A stretch of 64,000 nucleotides of DNA from Aurelia coerulea (taxonomy: Eukaryota > Cnidaria > Scyphozoa > Semaeostomeae > Ulmaridae): assembly GCA_039566865.1 (NCBI GenBank), contig CM076955.1, positions 22,655,001 to 22,719,000 of the forward strand, read 5' to 3'. Position 1 is the first letter of the stretch. Each line of letters starts with the position of its first letter. Shown piece by piece: positions 37,669-50,000 of the stretch. A program made the position numbers and the translations under genes. The notes below the pieces were generated by a model, which did not search any database, had not been told where the DNA came from, and worked only from the letters and a program-made list of their open reading frames with translations.

Positions 37669-38349
37669 CTACATTAGTGAACAACAACATCCTTCCTTTT
37701 CATCTTTGTCCATATTAGTAGACACAAGGGATCCAGCAGTCATTAACTTAATGATGTCATCTAAACCCATATGAAAAGCTTCGGTGACATTGTATCCAAG
37801 TTTTGCCGATGTTTTGATGTGTTTTACGCCATCTGTATGACTGGACGCATTTATGTCCAACACAAAATCATCCACATAAGCATCTTTTTGTTCGCCCATC
37901 ATTTCTTCTCCATCTAACTTATCTGCCTTCGTAGCTACGATCATTATTGGTATGGGAATTTCGCGTGTTTCCGTTACGATTTCATAAAGCTTTTGCATTA
38001 TTTCGAAAGATTTACGATTACGAACTTCGTAAAGCAGCATCACTATACATGCCTCTTTGATGCTAAGATCCCTCATAGCCGGAAACTCAAACGCGTCGAT
38101 ATCTACGATTTCCACATGGAGTTGATACTCGTTGTAATTCGTATCATGCACATATCGTTCTTCTACAGTTGGCTTGTGCTTTTCTATGAATGACCCTTCC
38201 GTAAATCGTTTTGCCAGGCATGTCTTTCCAATGGATTTTGCACCAAGCATCAATATGGTTTTAGGCCTTCTTTTTGCACCAGGCTTTGCGCTTTTACGGA
38301 CGAACCTACTTCGTATCATCTCTGCAGTTTTCGATCCTTGTCTTGGCAT
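37669..38349 (-). CDS. Divergent Ras-like small GTPase, prenylated
   Basis: A single-exon minus-strand frame of 226 aa. P-loop GAKSIGKT (about 36-43) matches GxxxxGKT. KPTVEERY (about 59-66) is the switch I Thr region. The G3 site, normally DTAG or DTSG, reads VDIDAFEFPAMRDLSI, so the DxxG glycine and the following catalytic residue are absent. EFPAMRDLSI itself resembles RASD/Dexras-type proteins. G4 reads ATKADKL (TKxD, as in Rho proteins) and G5 reads TSAKLG. The tail GCCCSLM is a CAAX box (CSLM, expected farnesylation) with adjacent cysteines suited to palmitoylation, so the protein is probably membrane attached. The absence of introns is unusual here. GTP hydrolysis is likely weak or altered (inference). 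Confidence 0.88.
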   Translation of the reverse strand: MPRQGSKTAEMIRSRFVRKSAKPGAKRRPKTILMLGAKSIGKTCLAKRFTEGSFIEKHKPTVEERYVHDTNYNEYQLHVEIVDIDAFEFPAMRDLSIKEACIVMLLYEVRNRKSFEIMQKLYEIVTETREIPIPIMIVATKADKLDGEEMMGEQKDAYVDDFVLDINASSHTDGVKHIKTSAKLGYNVTEAFHMGLDDIIKLMTAGSLVSTNMDKDEKEGCCCSLM

Positions 38350-39174
38350 TTTGCTGATCTCGCTACTTTATGTTTGCGTTTCAAATCAATGGATCTTGAT
38401 GAAATTTAAGTGTCAAAATAAACAAAGCAAATGTTATTGACAAAACAGTTGCACTTTGTGATACCTTTCAACGTCTTGTTTAAATTCGCGAAGTCTCTCT
38501 TGTCTTTCTGTTACAAGCAGCAAGCGAAAATGAAATTGAGTTGTGACCTCACCCTAGAATTCACTTGTTCAATGTTTTTCAGGCTGTGCCCTTGACTGTG
38601 CCTTTGTAAATATTAATCTCTTTGGTTATTGTCAATCGTTATGTCTTGGAAAAGAGATAAAAATCTTCATTATAAGTCAAGCTTGTCTAATTTCCTTTCG
38701 TCCATTCAAAATTGTATTGTAATTTAATAATGTCAAATTGTTTTGCAATGTCTGTGAATTTTTTGCGGCGGCAAGATGATATATTCTCAATGCGGAAGTG
38801 TGAAGATGTAACATTACGCAATTTCCGTCTCGTGATTGCTTTGCTTTGTTTGCTGCCCTTTTCAAGAAGCGGATCTCCTCTTTCGTGCGTCGTCATCTTT
38901 TTGGTTCTGTATGTTGTGAACATATGTTGTGAACCATAGGCGTAGGAGGCAGGAGCTGGGGGGGGGGGGGTTGCAGGGGTTGCAGCCTCCCCCCAACATT
39001 GCAAACACTGCTGACTTCCTTAGAATCTTTCATCAAGAGAAATGAAAAAGCCTCTCAAAAAAGGTCAGGAACATTGAGGCATGTAGTCTCGTTTGCCGTT
39101 TAGTCATGTCAAGATGATGGAACTCATCGAAACAATTACAAACAGATATACTTTATTGCCCAAGGGGTTATCCA

Positions 39175-39425
39175 AGGGCGCCTACCTTCTAGGAACTGTG
39201 TTTATTCCCACTACTCAGTCCTGTCAAGGTCAAGATGACGTATGAATAACAATAACTTTGTGGTTTCAAATTCCGGTGTTGATGTAATACGAGATCAACG
39301 GTTATACGAGTTGGCCACAGGGAACCAGACAGCAGCGATTGGGTCATAGGACACCAATTACTCTGTGTACTGGGTCACGGGTACGGTATTGGAAATAAAC
39401 ACGCTTCCTACAAGGTAGGCGCCCT
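39175..39425. mobile_element. 251-bp MITE with 10-bp duplication
   Basis: AGGGCGCCTACCTTCTAGGA is mirrored by TCCTACAAGGTAGGCGCCCT. GGGTTATCCA flanks both sides (39165-39174 and 39426-39435), a perfect 10-bp duplication. The pattern is Mutator-like. No coding capacity. Confidence 0.85.
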
Positions 39426-39559
39426 GGGTTATCCAAGCAATAACAAAAGCAGAAATAAACTGTTAATGAAGTTAAAGAAGTGCTGCTTTCTTTCTTGATG
39501 GTTACAATCTACAACAGACGATGTGACGTTTCCCCTGTGGATAAGAGAAAGGTTTTCAC

Positions 39560-40724
39560 CAGGGGCGTCGTGGGGCCTGTATATTAGGGGGGGCCAAGGT
39601 CACGAAATTTCCGAAAAAAATAAATTTTTTAACTTCGCCTTTTTCTCCGTTTGCGAGACGCTTGCAGTGGCTACCGAAAAATTGTTGGGTTTGTTGCTGT
39701 TATCAGCGGCGTGGCCAGGGTAAATTAAGTGGGGGGGATCTAAATGAGGGGGTCTGGGGGCGAAGCCCCCAGGAAATTTTTTTGGCGTCACGCCCTTTAC
39801 TTTGGCCTAGAATGCATCTCCCAATATCATGCTTGCCATTAGCTACAAGAGAACTTTGATAGTTTCGTGAACAGTTATCCTATGAATCAGAGCAAGAGGA
39901 AAATTTTTGAAGAAAGATCCTTTACTTTGGCTTAGAATGCATCTCCCAATATCATTATTGCCAGTGCTAAAATGGAAGATTTAACATTTCTCCGAAAATT
40001 CTTACCCAACCTATACCCAGCTATTTTCTCCTCGGTTTTAGAGGATCTCGAGGATCATCTTTCGCAAAAAGTGGGGGGGGGCAATTGCCCCCCATACCCC
40101 CCCCCCCCCCGGTGGCCACGCCACAGGCTGTTATGTTAGGAATAAATCCATATGAACCGCGACGAAGAGGCCAATCCTACTGGGATGAAACCCAAAGGTT
40201 AGGCCCGTCGGAACGAAATTGATATTCGGGTTTGCTGAACTCAAATGCGAGCGAAGCGAGCAAAAATGGGGTCCAGGGGCTCGCCCCGGGGCAAATTTTT
40301 TACGACGACACTGATACATCATTAGAAAGTGCCCCTTTTTGCAAAGAAGTGGCCGCTGAAAGGAGCAGCAGAACTTGACTGACGGAAGGCTCCTTGGAAA
40401 TTTTCAATCTTCCGAAGCGATAGATGAGCTCTTTCTAAAATGTCTTCATACAAAGCTTACAAAATGTCTTGTTTTGAATTTTTAAGGCTCTGCTACCCTA
40501 TGATAAGTGATACGCATTGTATGTAACTCTGCTTTGCTAAAACCAGAACAGACGAGAACAGATATGTGGAAAATTTCTACCGGAATGCAACGAAAAGGGC
40601 ACGTGTTTCAGAACCCAAAGTCAGTTGTTTTCCGACGAAAACGTTGAAATTTCCGAAAAATCTAACGATTTGAATTTTAGGGTGGGCCATGGCCCCCCCT
40701 GCCCCCCCGGCCACGACGCCCCTG
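39560..40724. mobile_element. Composite element with CAGGGGCGTCGTGG ends
   Basis: CAGGGGCGTCGTGGGGCC at the left is mirrored by GGCCACGACGCCCCTG at the right, and both ends carry G/C-runs. The 8-bp flanks (GTTTTCAC and TTGATATT) do not match. This is therefore either an old element whose flanks diverged or two elements joined. The hAT-like MITE at 39704-40126 is nested inside. Confidence 0.6.
39704..40126. mobile_element. Nested 423-bp hAT-like MITE
   Basis: It begins CAGCGGCGTGGCC and ends GGCCACGCCACAG. GCTGTTAT flanks both sides (39696-39703 and 40127-40134), a perfect 8-bp duplication. It contains TTTACTTTGGCCTAGAATGC and a near-identical repeat of that motif about 130 bp later. G-run and C-run stretches sit near each end. 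Confidence 0.85.
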
Positions 40725-41693
40725 TTGATATTCTTCTGCTGGATGCACGTTCGATGGTCACAGAAACTCGTTTACATGGTGGAAGAAACTTTTAAATCTG
40801 AAGTGAATTCATGTCATTTTGAGCAGTATTCACTGCATAATTCTATGTTTTAAGCCCAATAGATATGGATATAATTCCTTGTGCGCAATCAGTTTTTCGT
40901 TAGAACCCTGTAATTGTAATTCTTTTCAATATTCAATAGAACTCTTTTCTTTCTTAAATCTGTTTTGTAAATGAAGAAACGTGTCTATTGCGATGCAATC
41001 GTAAGACAATAAAGAAATATATAAGTGAAACTTTTAGATTAAGGCATTGGAAATTTCCTTTCATTAACCAGAATCGTTTTGTTGCGAAGCCCCGCGAAGC
41101 ATGACCGCAGTTTCTCAGCACGGCATGTTATATTTTCAAAATTTTCTTTGAAATTATTTTTATTTTTTGCATACATAGCTTATTGCGCAAAATATCGCCT
41201 GTTATTTTCCTTTAAGATAGCTCTTTAGTTTGCCAGTAAAATGCGTTAAGTATCTAAGTGAACAACTGTCACAACTGTTTGAGAGAATAATATCATAAAT
41301 CTAAAATCTTTCTTTTGCTGTTACTTGTGGGTTTCTTTTGAACCCGTGCTGCAGCTGCCAAGGGATCATTTATTGCCTTAAACAATAAAGGGGCGTTTGG
41401 GGAATGCTCGGAAACCCAGCCCAATCTAAACCCGAACGAAAACCCGTCCCTTCTTTCGGCAGTTTTTGCGCGTCGTTTTGGTACCCGTAGCCTAACCTCG
41501 TTCTGATGAGCAACATGGCGTCTTTATTCCGCTTGTAAACATTGGAAAGTTCTACAGCTGTTTGTAAGAGAAAATCTTATTCACTGGATCGCATTTATGG
41601 CATCAATATGCGATGGATTTTCTTGGTATTATTAGTGTTATAATGTTCAGAATAAACTCTTGAAACGAAAGACAATCCGGTTTAGATTGAAGC

Positions 41694-44013
41694 ATGCCCA
41701 ATTTGCCACATCTCGATGATCATGATGAAGATAGACAACCAGAAAATGGCGAAGTGCCAACACCAGGAAGGGCGAGGGGTTTGCGACCAAGATCAAGAGA
41801 GGAGGTAGATCGAAACAGAAAAGATTTATTGCTTCACATTTTAAACAGGGCAGGAGAAGACCCAAGCTCTGAAGATGAAGAAAAAGAAATAAATGGAAAT
41901 GAGGAGGCTGATGGTAAAATTGCTTGCTTGTTATTTTGGGCCTAACAAAGCGCGTCCTTGTGATTTTGAGCACATGTATGCCCAATATGATGAGTTTGAC
42001 TATATCGATTGTTTTTATGCACATCTCCTTTCCACCGATGTACATACGTACACAACAATGAAAATACATCAAACATTACTGAGTTTGGAAAAATCAGGCT
42101 TCTCAGAGCCAGAGAGGGTGTTGGTGGATGCCTGGGAGGGAGGGGGGGGGGGGATGTGTAACAATTGTTGAGCATAAAACTTGTAAGTTCAGTGCTTTTT
42201 TTGAGTCAATTTTGTTGCTGAAAATTGAGGCAGCAAGTTCCATATATACCCCCTATTACCAGTCAAGTGACAAAATCCAAAACTTTGGTCCTTGTTCCAT
42301 AAGCAAAATTCACAAGTACCTTGACAATGAATATGAATTTAAATCTGCTAAAATTGTGTTCAGATTTTTCATTTACTGCTGTTTGCACCAATTGAGAACC
42401 ACTAGTTTCTGACACGTCATTTACTGAACTGAATCACCTCTATGGAAAGAAAGGCTTTTGCGCCAGACATGTCCGGCGCACAGAGCATTTAATATCTATA
42501 GTGTTCATTGTTTTATCGGCGGAATGCCCGGCGCATGACACTGTAACTTTCCATACAGGCTGAATCATGAAACACTGGATGGAAACCTCTAAGCGAGCTC
42601 TCTGCCAAAGCATTTCATCATATCAACCACATCTGGTAACTTTCATATTGTTTACTTTTATCAGCGTTTGCTTGGGTGTGGGATGAGAATAACAAATCAC
42701 ATGATGTGATGGTCTGCAGTCAAGGCAAAGAAGCATATTTCCATCCAGACTATAGTTGTGGCACCGCAGCAGTGAGAGGGACACATGCGTTAACATATGG
42801 ATGGGAGCATTATTGGGAAGTGAAAATGTCTAGTGCAGTCTATGGCACTGATATGGTATTATAATGATGCTGGGTCATCTGTTTTATGATTTTCAGTTTA
42901 AATGTTACTTGTAGTGATCTTGAAAATGTAAATCACAAGAAAACATGATAAATAACAGCAATAAAGTAGGAAACCTGTGCAAAACTCAGTGTTTGTACAC
43001 TGTAGCTTAGAGACAAAATACTCTGCACCAGCTGCTGCATAAAAAAGTATGAGCTGTTTTAAGGCTTGCTGTGAAGGAGCGTCAATTAAAATTTTGTAAA
43101 ATTCATTTTCCATTTCTTTCCAAGTATGATATATGAAGATGTGTGGTTTTTTATATGATATTTTGTGCCCAAATGGCAATACTCCTTGATACTTGGAGTG
43201 TTATTGTGGAGGAGCAAACGTTTGTAGTTTCCTTTTTTGAAGAGAGAGAAGCTTGCCCTAAAAATTTTATACCTGGCTCTACAGAACACAATGTAAAGTT
43301 CTGTAACATACGAAGTTTTCCAATTGCAGAAAATGTTCCACCTATCATTTTTCACAATATCTACAATTTGTTATAAGTTATAAGCTACGAAGCATCTACC
43401 TCTTAATCTGTTTTTTGTTAGAATTGATTTTGATTTGTTTCAGATGATCGGTGTAGGAACGAGAGATGTTGATCTCAATAGATACAAATCACAATTTTGC
43501 AGCATGTTAGGACGTGATTCTGACAGTTGGGGATTATCATACTTTGGCACTTTCCAAAATGGCGGAAAAACGAAAGATTTCACGGAAAAATTCGAACGAG
43601 GTACTGTAATTGGAATACACCTTGATATGTGGAAAGGTACACTGTCTTTCTTTCGAAATGGAGATCTCCTCGGCGTAGCTGCGTGTAATTTACAAGGAAA
43701 GATTCTTTACCCTATAATTGCATCGACCGCTGCGAGGACGCGCATGAAGCTGGAATGCAGTCACAGCACAGTATTTTCATTGCAATATTTATGCGTGAAA
43801 GAAATAAGCAGACATATCGATCATACTGCTGGAGCTGTGGAGGAGCTGCCACTTTCTAAAGGACTCAAGATGTACTTTCATCGCCATGTAAAATGGTTGT
43901 CTCATGTAAATAATGCACCCTTGACGCCAGGACCCAAACGAAAGAAACAGAGAAGATCAAATTCGGACAAGAATGAAGAAAATATTGAGCTGCTTTTTGA
44001 AGATGATTCTTAA
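41694..44013 (+). CDS. SPSB3: SPRY domain and SOCS box protein 3
   Basis: Three exons, 41694-41913, 42665-42855 and 43444-44013, encode 326 aa; human SPSB3 has 355. In the family the SPRY domain binds substrate and the SOCS box recruits elongin B/C-cullin 5, forming a ubiquitin ligase. The acidic, Arg-rich N-terminus is low complexity. The SPRY domain runs from about residue 74 with WVWDENNKSHDVM, YSCGTAAVRGTHAL, HYWEVKMSSAVYGTDM, IGVGTRDVDL, SMLGRDSDSWGLSYFG, IGIHLDMWKGTLSFFRNG and IIASTAARTRMKL. FSLQYLCVKEISRHI and LPLSKGLKMYF form the SOCS box. The tail (PKRKKQRR) could be a nuclear signal. The order and spacing of motifs match SPSB3 and not SPSB1/2/4. Confidence 0.95.
42439..42556. repeat. 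Short inverted repeat in SPSB3 intron 1
   Basis: TATGGAAAG at the left and CTTTCCATA at the right enclose partly matching GC-rich inner arms (GTCCGGCGCA and GCCCGGCGCATG). It is probably a decayed MITE. A separate run of about 10 G lies at about 42143-42152. Confidence 0.4.
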
Positions 44014-47000
44014 ATTATTAACATATGAAAAAACGAAATAAGATTGAATATATTGCAGAGTTTTCTAACTTTTAATTTCACATTTTCGATTTTTATTTGC
44101 AATTTTTAGATACACATGCAAAGATAATCCAAAGAGTAAGACTTTGTGAATCTCATCGATGAAAATTAATAACCCGTATATCAGGAGGCTAGAAAGTTCA
44201 TGCTGCCCGAGAACACTGCAGCTAGTTCCAGGAGATTTCTAATGCTAAACCGAATCCTTGAATTTACACAGTTAAACGTATATGTCATGAAGTCCAGAAG
44301 AGACACATTTTTTATCCCTTTTTTATCAACCACAGGACGGTATTGGTTCATTTATCCGTCAAAACTCTACCTAATTTTTCTTTCATATGATAACGGGGTT
44401 ATTCTTATGTTCTAATGGGGAAAACTGTTGCTTGCATTTTGCAGGGAAGAAATTTCAAATAATTGGTTTTAACCTAATCGCCTGATATCCCTGATAATTC
44501 TATCTTTTTCTATCTGTTCTTGAACGGAGCTCGTAGGCCTTCTTTATCCCGATGAAAGCAAATTTCGTGAATGCAAAATTTCATTCTTGAAGTATGACCC
44601 CCGTATGAACATCATTTTTACTCCTCTCTGGTAAGAAAAGAAGGTAGACAACCGTTAAGTTCGTAAACGTATAGTTGTAAATAATTTATCTTTTACTGTG
44701 AGATATTTCGAGAATGTTTAGATAATGTGCTGTGGTATAAGATAGAATTATATCAGATGGAACTCCTTTACAATGATGATATCGCTTAATAATCCGAAAT
44801 GGTTTAGAACAACTACTGCCAAACTGTGTCAGTAAATTTTACTGTCCGTTAATTTGCTCTTATCAGCCATTTTCATCAATCAGAGTGTGCGACTTATACC
44901 TGTACAATACAAACATTTATCAAACCATGACGTTTTTACATCAAATTTTAAATATGAGAAGACATCATCATTGGACTAAAGAGTCCTTAAATTGTTGGTA
45001 CTTATATACAATTTATCTTTCCGCAAGATTAAAAACGGCAAACTAATATAGATGCAAATTATCTAGATGAATGAAAAGTAGGACACATTGTCATCAAGAA
45101 ATAAGCATTTTAAAGCGTAGATAATTCGCCTTTTGAATTTATTCAATGCTTTCGTTTTTGCTAATGTTATGAAAAATTTAGTTACGTTTTTCTTGCTTGC
45201 ACATCTCGAACTAAAAATTGTTAATTTGGTTTCCTTATGGAATGAAATGTAAGGTTCAATCATAGTCAATAGAAAGATAAAATAGGGAGAATAAGGAGTT
45301 CTCCTTATTTTATCTTGGTTCAATCAAAAAGTTCACACAAAAATGAAATATATGCATCAACTCAATTTGGTATTGGTCGAGCCAAGAAAAGTATCTTAAA
45401 GAGCCATTGGCACCCATCGTCCTTTGCGGGCGCGCTGAAATATCAATCTATCTGAAAATCAAATTTGGCCTATTTGGAAAATATAGGTGCACACTTAGTG
45501 TAGTTGAAGGGATAGAAAAATTGTTACTCTGGTTGAATTGTTATATCAGTTTAACTGTTGCATTGTTGTGAGTCTATAGCTTTCGTTTACGCCAAATTTG
45601 ATTTTTAGACAGTCTCAAATTGTAGCGTGCCCGCAAAGGACCCTGGGTGACCCATGGCTCTTTAACTTTGTTTGCTATGAATTTGGCATTTCATTTCTGC
45701 GAGTTACAATTCGTGCATTTAGGCTACTGGAACAAATTTCTATCAAATAGTGTCAAAAGCGATGAAGTAGACATGTACAAAGTGGCGAAAATGGGCCTAA
45801 TTTTGTTTCCATGGTCCAATCTGAGAAGGTGTGTCACTTTGCTAGACTGATGATATGGTCGTAGTTATCGCTATTGAAATACTGCCGGACGCTCCTAACT
45901 ACGACTCATAATCAAACGCCATTATTTTGAAATGACTATGACTGCCTCGTTTCGATAAGGGCCTAGGCAGAAAAGCATAAACATTTGTAGTCTTCGAATG
46001 AAACACATTGATTTGAAAACTTCACAATAAATCAGTTAATTCTTAGCGAAAGCAGCAAAATAGTACCTACGTACAATATTTGATATTGTCGCCAACTGTT
46101 TTCATGGTATTCCTGTTCGTAAGACTGTGTTCTGTCTGGCCAAGCTCCTTGAAACTCTGCTTTGAGCTTCGAGTTTCCGTTGGTCAACATCAATCAATCG
46201 AATTTGCAGAGATTCTAATGGCGTTGTATTTGGTTGTATACTTTGTACATGACTGTGTATAGCAGCCTCGTTCCCAAGGGCGTTCAAAAGTGAAAAAAGT
46301 CAGTCCAAAAATATTGCCGTAATATTATGAGTCCCAGTATGAGCGGTCTCGGTCTGGCGTAATAGTCTCGTTTTGGATAGCGATTACTGGGACTCATCGT
46401 AATCAGTCTAGTCACTTTGCTTAGCCAATCAAAATTTTCAAAATGTTGTATGTAGTCTCGTTTTCGTTACTTAATTTTGAAAGGTTCTTTCCAAATGCAA
46501 AATGGCGAATGATGAAACGTGAAGCTGCGAGAAGAGCAAGGAAGGTAACTGTCTAAGTATATTTTTATGGTAAGGTATTTATAAGAAGGTAAAATGAAAA
46601 GAAATCGTTATTTACTCTTGGAGGATTTAGTATATGTATATGATGAAATGTATATGATGAAATGTAGCAAATGTAAAAAAAATTCGTTTTGAAACGAGAG
46701 GACGAGGAAAGGGCCTAACGGCCTAACCTACACTAATCTACTCTACTATCAAATAGTAAACTTAAAAGCATAATCAGGAAAACTGTACAATAGACTTCCA
46801 CGAGCTCGTAACATCTAGCTTGCGTGCAGACTGCTGATTTCTTTTCAAAGAGCTTAGCATATTTGAAGAGAAATCTGTAGAGCCTGCACATAGGCTATGA
46901 CATCTCGCACCCATGCATGTTGCTATTCCACACAGGTTTTCATTGAGTACTGCTCCGCATTGCTTACTAGATCTGATTTGATGCATTGTACGGACTGAAT

Positions 47001-47024
47001 ATTTGAACAACTTTCTATGTCATC
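44014..47024. other. Spacer between SPSB3 and TSR3
   Basis: No gene is recognised in 3.0 kb apart from the TTAA element at 45396-45665. Small hairpins occur at 45277-45316 (AAAATAGGGAGAATAAGGAG and inverse) and 46328-46398 (ATGAGTCCCAGTA and inverse). At about 46502-46546 a Kozak-like ATGGCG and a following GTAACT donor could be a leader exon, but no continuation fits. Confidence 0.5.
45396..45665. mobile_element. MITE with TTAA target duplication
   Basis: TTAA at 45396-45399 and 45662-45665 encloses inverted arms. The left reads AGAGCCATTGGCACCCATCG then TCCTTTGCGGGC; the right is the inverse, GCCCGCAAAGGACCC then CCCATGGCTCT. Further in, CAAATTTG and ATCAAATTTGG pair. TTAA targets are characteristic of piggyBac-type transposases (inference). 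Confidence 0.8.
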
Positions 47025-50000
47025 ATGGGGAAAGGAAGAGATGGTAAAAATAGAGGGAATCATATTCATAATCAGAAGAAAAGAAAAGACAAATCAAGTG
47101 AAAAGCATGGATTTGAGAGTTTTGAAAGATGTGGAGATTCTTTGCCATCAATTGGTGCAGAGGGGTGCACTCATGAAGGTTATTTTCACTTATCAATGTA
47201 CAAATAGCTTTGATCTGATAACCACTTCCTCAATTTTCTGATATCTATTGTAGGTAGCTTTGTTCATGGAGGCATTGAACTTTGATTAAGAATTTGTGAT
47301 CTGAGAATTATCTTGTGGTGCACTCATTTGATCAAAACTGAAAATTTGACCCAGGATTGACAGCTTCTTTAATCCTCACTATCCAACCTATTCAACAGAG
47401 AGCTCCTCCTTGATCAATCAATTTTAAAAACAATCTTGTTAAAGTTTTTTTCTGTATCCGTAATAGTGTATTCATAGTATCCGTAGTAGTGTATAGTAAT
47501 TATGTAGAATTTTATTCAGGATTGACTGATGAATAACTGAAAGTGCTCAAAGTCTCTTTTCGGTTTCTTAAGAGAAAAATTGTGTCCTTGTGTGAATTTT
47601 GACCAACCAACGAACAATACTCGTATCTTCCAAGCAATACAATGCAAGAAGCAAGTAAGAATAAGGTGAAAAATCTGCTATGGATTTCCTTGGCTAAAAG
47701 AAAAGTCTCTTTTGATAATTTAGTCCTGGTACTGAAGGAAGTTACCTAGTGATCTGAGGGTTGTATATATATCTCATGATTTATGCTGTGTCTAAATATA
47801 TTGGATGACAATGATATCCATTCCAATTTTACAGTTCTGTTGTTTATTAAATTTCAGATAATTCTACACCATCAAGCAATAAATTTGGTTTTCCTCTGGC
47901 TATGTGGGTGAGTATGAAACTAGTGGGTAAATTATTTTGTTTTAGTGACAGAAAACTGGCTGAAAATGTCAGCATTTCTCCGTGGGACTTTTTTGTGTTG
48001 ATGCTTTCTCAAGAATATCCCTCTTAATTTCTGAACAGAGTAGCCGATTTTAGTCAGGTAAATTTTGAAATGGATTTGAACATGTCTACAATTAAACTAT
48101 TTGTTTGCCGATATCATCGTCTTGATATCCGGGGAGCCATGACCTTTCGAACAGGGATTCTTTTTATTGACTCACCCATTGTAATTGAAAATCTTCAGAA
48201 AATTACAAGATTTTAGTTTATGTTATGTATGTTATGTAAATTTCCGATCACTTTCTGGCATCTAAAATTGGACATAATTACGAAAACGTAAATTAAGTGA
48301 TGAATAATTCAATTATGATATGCCCAACCTGGATATCAGTACACAGGCTAGGGTGTCATAGGAAAGAAGATTGATTGTGCTTTCAGATGTTATTCATCAA
48401 ATTCATTATTATTTCCTGAAGAATTTTAAACAAAAGTTGGTTACATTTTCTGAACACTCTGTAGCACAGTATTTTCTTTCTACTGGCATTCAATTCTATA
48501 GTAAATTCTGTTTATAGCAAAATTAAAGACCATTATAGAATTTATCCAAAAATTTTTGCCTGACCCAGTTCACAGCAGCTTGCCAGATAAAAACCAACCA
48601 ACAGACAATTCGTTGTGGCCGTTGCTAGATGAGAATATTGAGCTAAAATGTTTCTATTGCTCAACATAACTTTCAAATTCCGTCTCACATAAAGGGTTTT
48701 GACAAAAGTCACGTTGTTGCTTTCAGGACCTTGCACATTGTGACCCAAAGAAATGCACTGGGCAAAAACTGAATCGATTTGGTTTCTTGAAGATACTCCG
48801 ATTAGGACACAAATTTAATGGCATTGTTTTAAGCCCTCTTGGAAGGCAATATGTATCACCAGCCGACAAAGAAATTGTGAAGGAGCATGGGGCTGCAGTG
48901 ATAGATTGTTCATGGGCTAAAATAGATGAAACACCATTTGGTAAAATGAAAACAAGACATCCAAGACTTTTACCTCATCTGGTTGCAGCTAACACGATCA
49001 ACTATGGAAAGCCTTCAAAATTATCTTGTGTGGAAGCATTTGCTGCTTTGTTCTATATTACAGGTGAGGCGAGGTTTCTTTTTTGTGCAAGAAAGTCTTT
49101 TACAAAAAATCCCCAGGGACATTCTGTAATCCAACCATAATCATAGCCCCCTTCGATAAGCTAAAATAATGCTTCATACTATAATAAACTATGATGCAAT
49201 GCAATTCACACTGCCACAGTTAAGCAAGCTTTATGTAAAAGCAGCTTAATTTTCAAGCAATCAAATGCGTTTGATCATAGATTATCTGCCCCCTTTGATA
49301 AGCTAAAATAATGCTTCTTACTATAATAAACTATGAACTATGATGCAATGCAATGCAATTCACACTGCCACAGTTAAGCAAGCTTTATGTAAAGCAGCTC
49401 AATTTTCAAGCAATCAAATGCGTTTGATCATAGATTATCTGCCCCCTTTGATAAGCTAAAATAATGCTTCATACTATAATAAACTATGATGCAATGCAAT
49501 TCACACTGCCACAGTTAAGCAAGCTTTATGTAAAAGCAGCTTAATTTTCAAGCATTCAAATGCGTTTGATCATAGATTATCTGCCCCCTTCGATAGGCTA
49601 AAATAATGCTTCATACTATAATAAACTATGAACTATGATGCAATGCAATGCAATTCACACTGCCACAGTTAAGCAAGCTTTATGTAAAGCAGCTTAGTTT
49701 TCAAGCAATCAAATGCGTTTGATCATAGATTATCTGCCCCCTTTGATAAGCTAAAATAATGCTTCATACTATAATAAACTATGAACTATGATGCAATGCA
49801 ATGCAATTCACACTGCCACAGTTAAGCAAGCTTTATGTAAAGCAGCTCAATTTTCAAGCAATCAAATGCGTTTGATCATAGATTATCTGCCCCCTTTGAT
49901 AAGCTAAAATAATGCTTCATACTATAATAAACTATGAACTATGATGCAATGCAATGCAATTCACACTGCCACAGTTAAGCAAGCTTTATGTAAAGCAGCT

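Larger units (their letters stand above)
38350..41693. other. Repeat-rich spacer before SPSB3
   Basis: This 3.3-kb spacer is dominated by non-autonomous elements at 39175-39425, 39560-40724 and 39704-40126. A G-rich run sits at about 38959-38970. No gene is recognised. From about 41380 to 41693 the sequence becomes more CpG-containing (GCGCGTCG, CCCGTCCC). It includes a short upstream ORF, ATGGCGTCTTTATTCCGC then TTG TAA, at about 41516; this is the likely promoter and leader of SPSB3. Confidence 0.6.

Noticed and set aside
46502..46546. Leader exon ATGATGAAACGTGAAG with GTAACT donor before TSR3
   Set aside because: No acceptor precedes the TSR3 ATG at 47025 and no other continuation was found.
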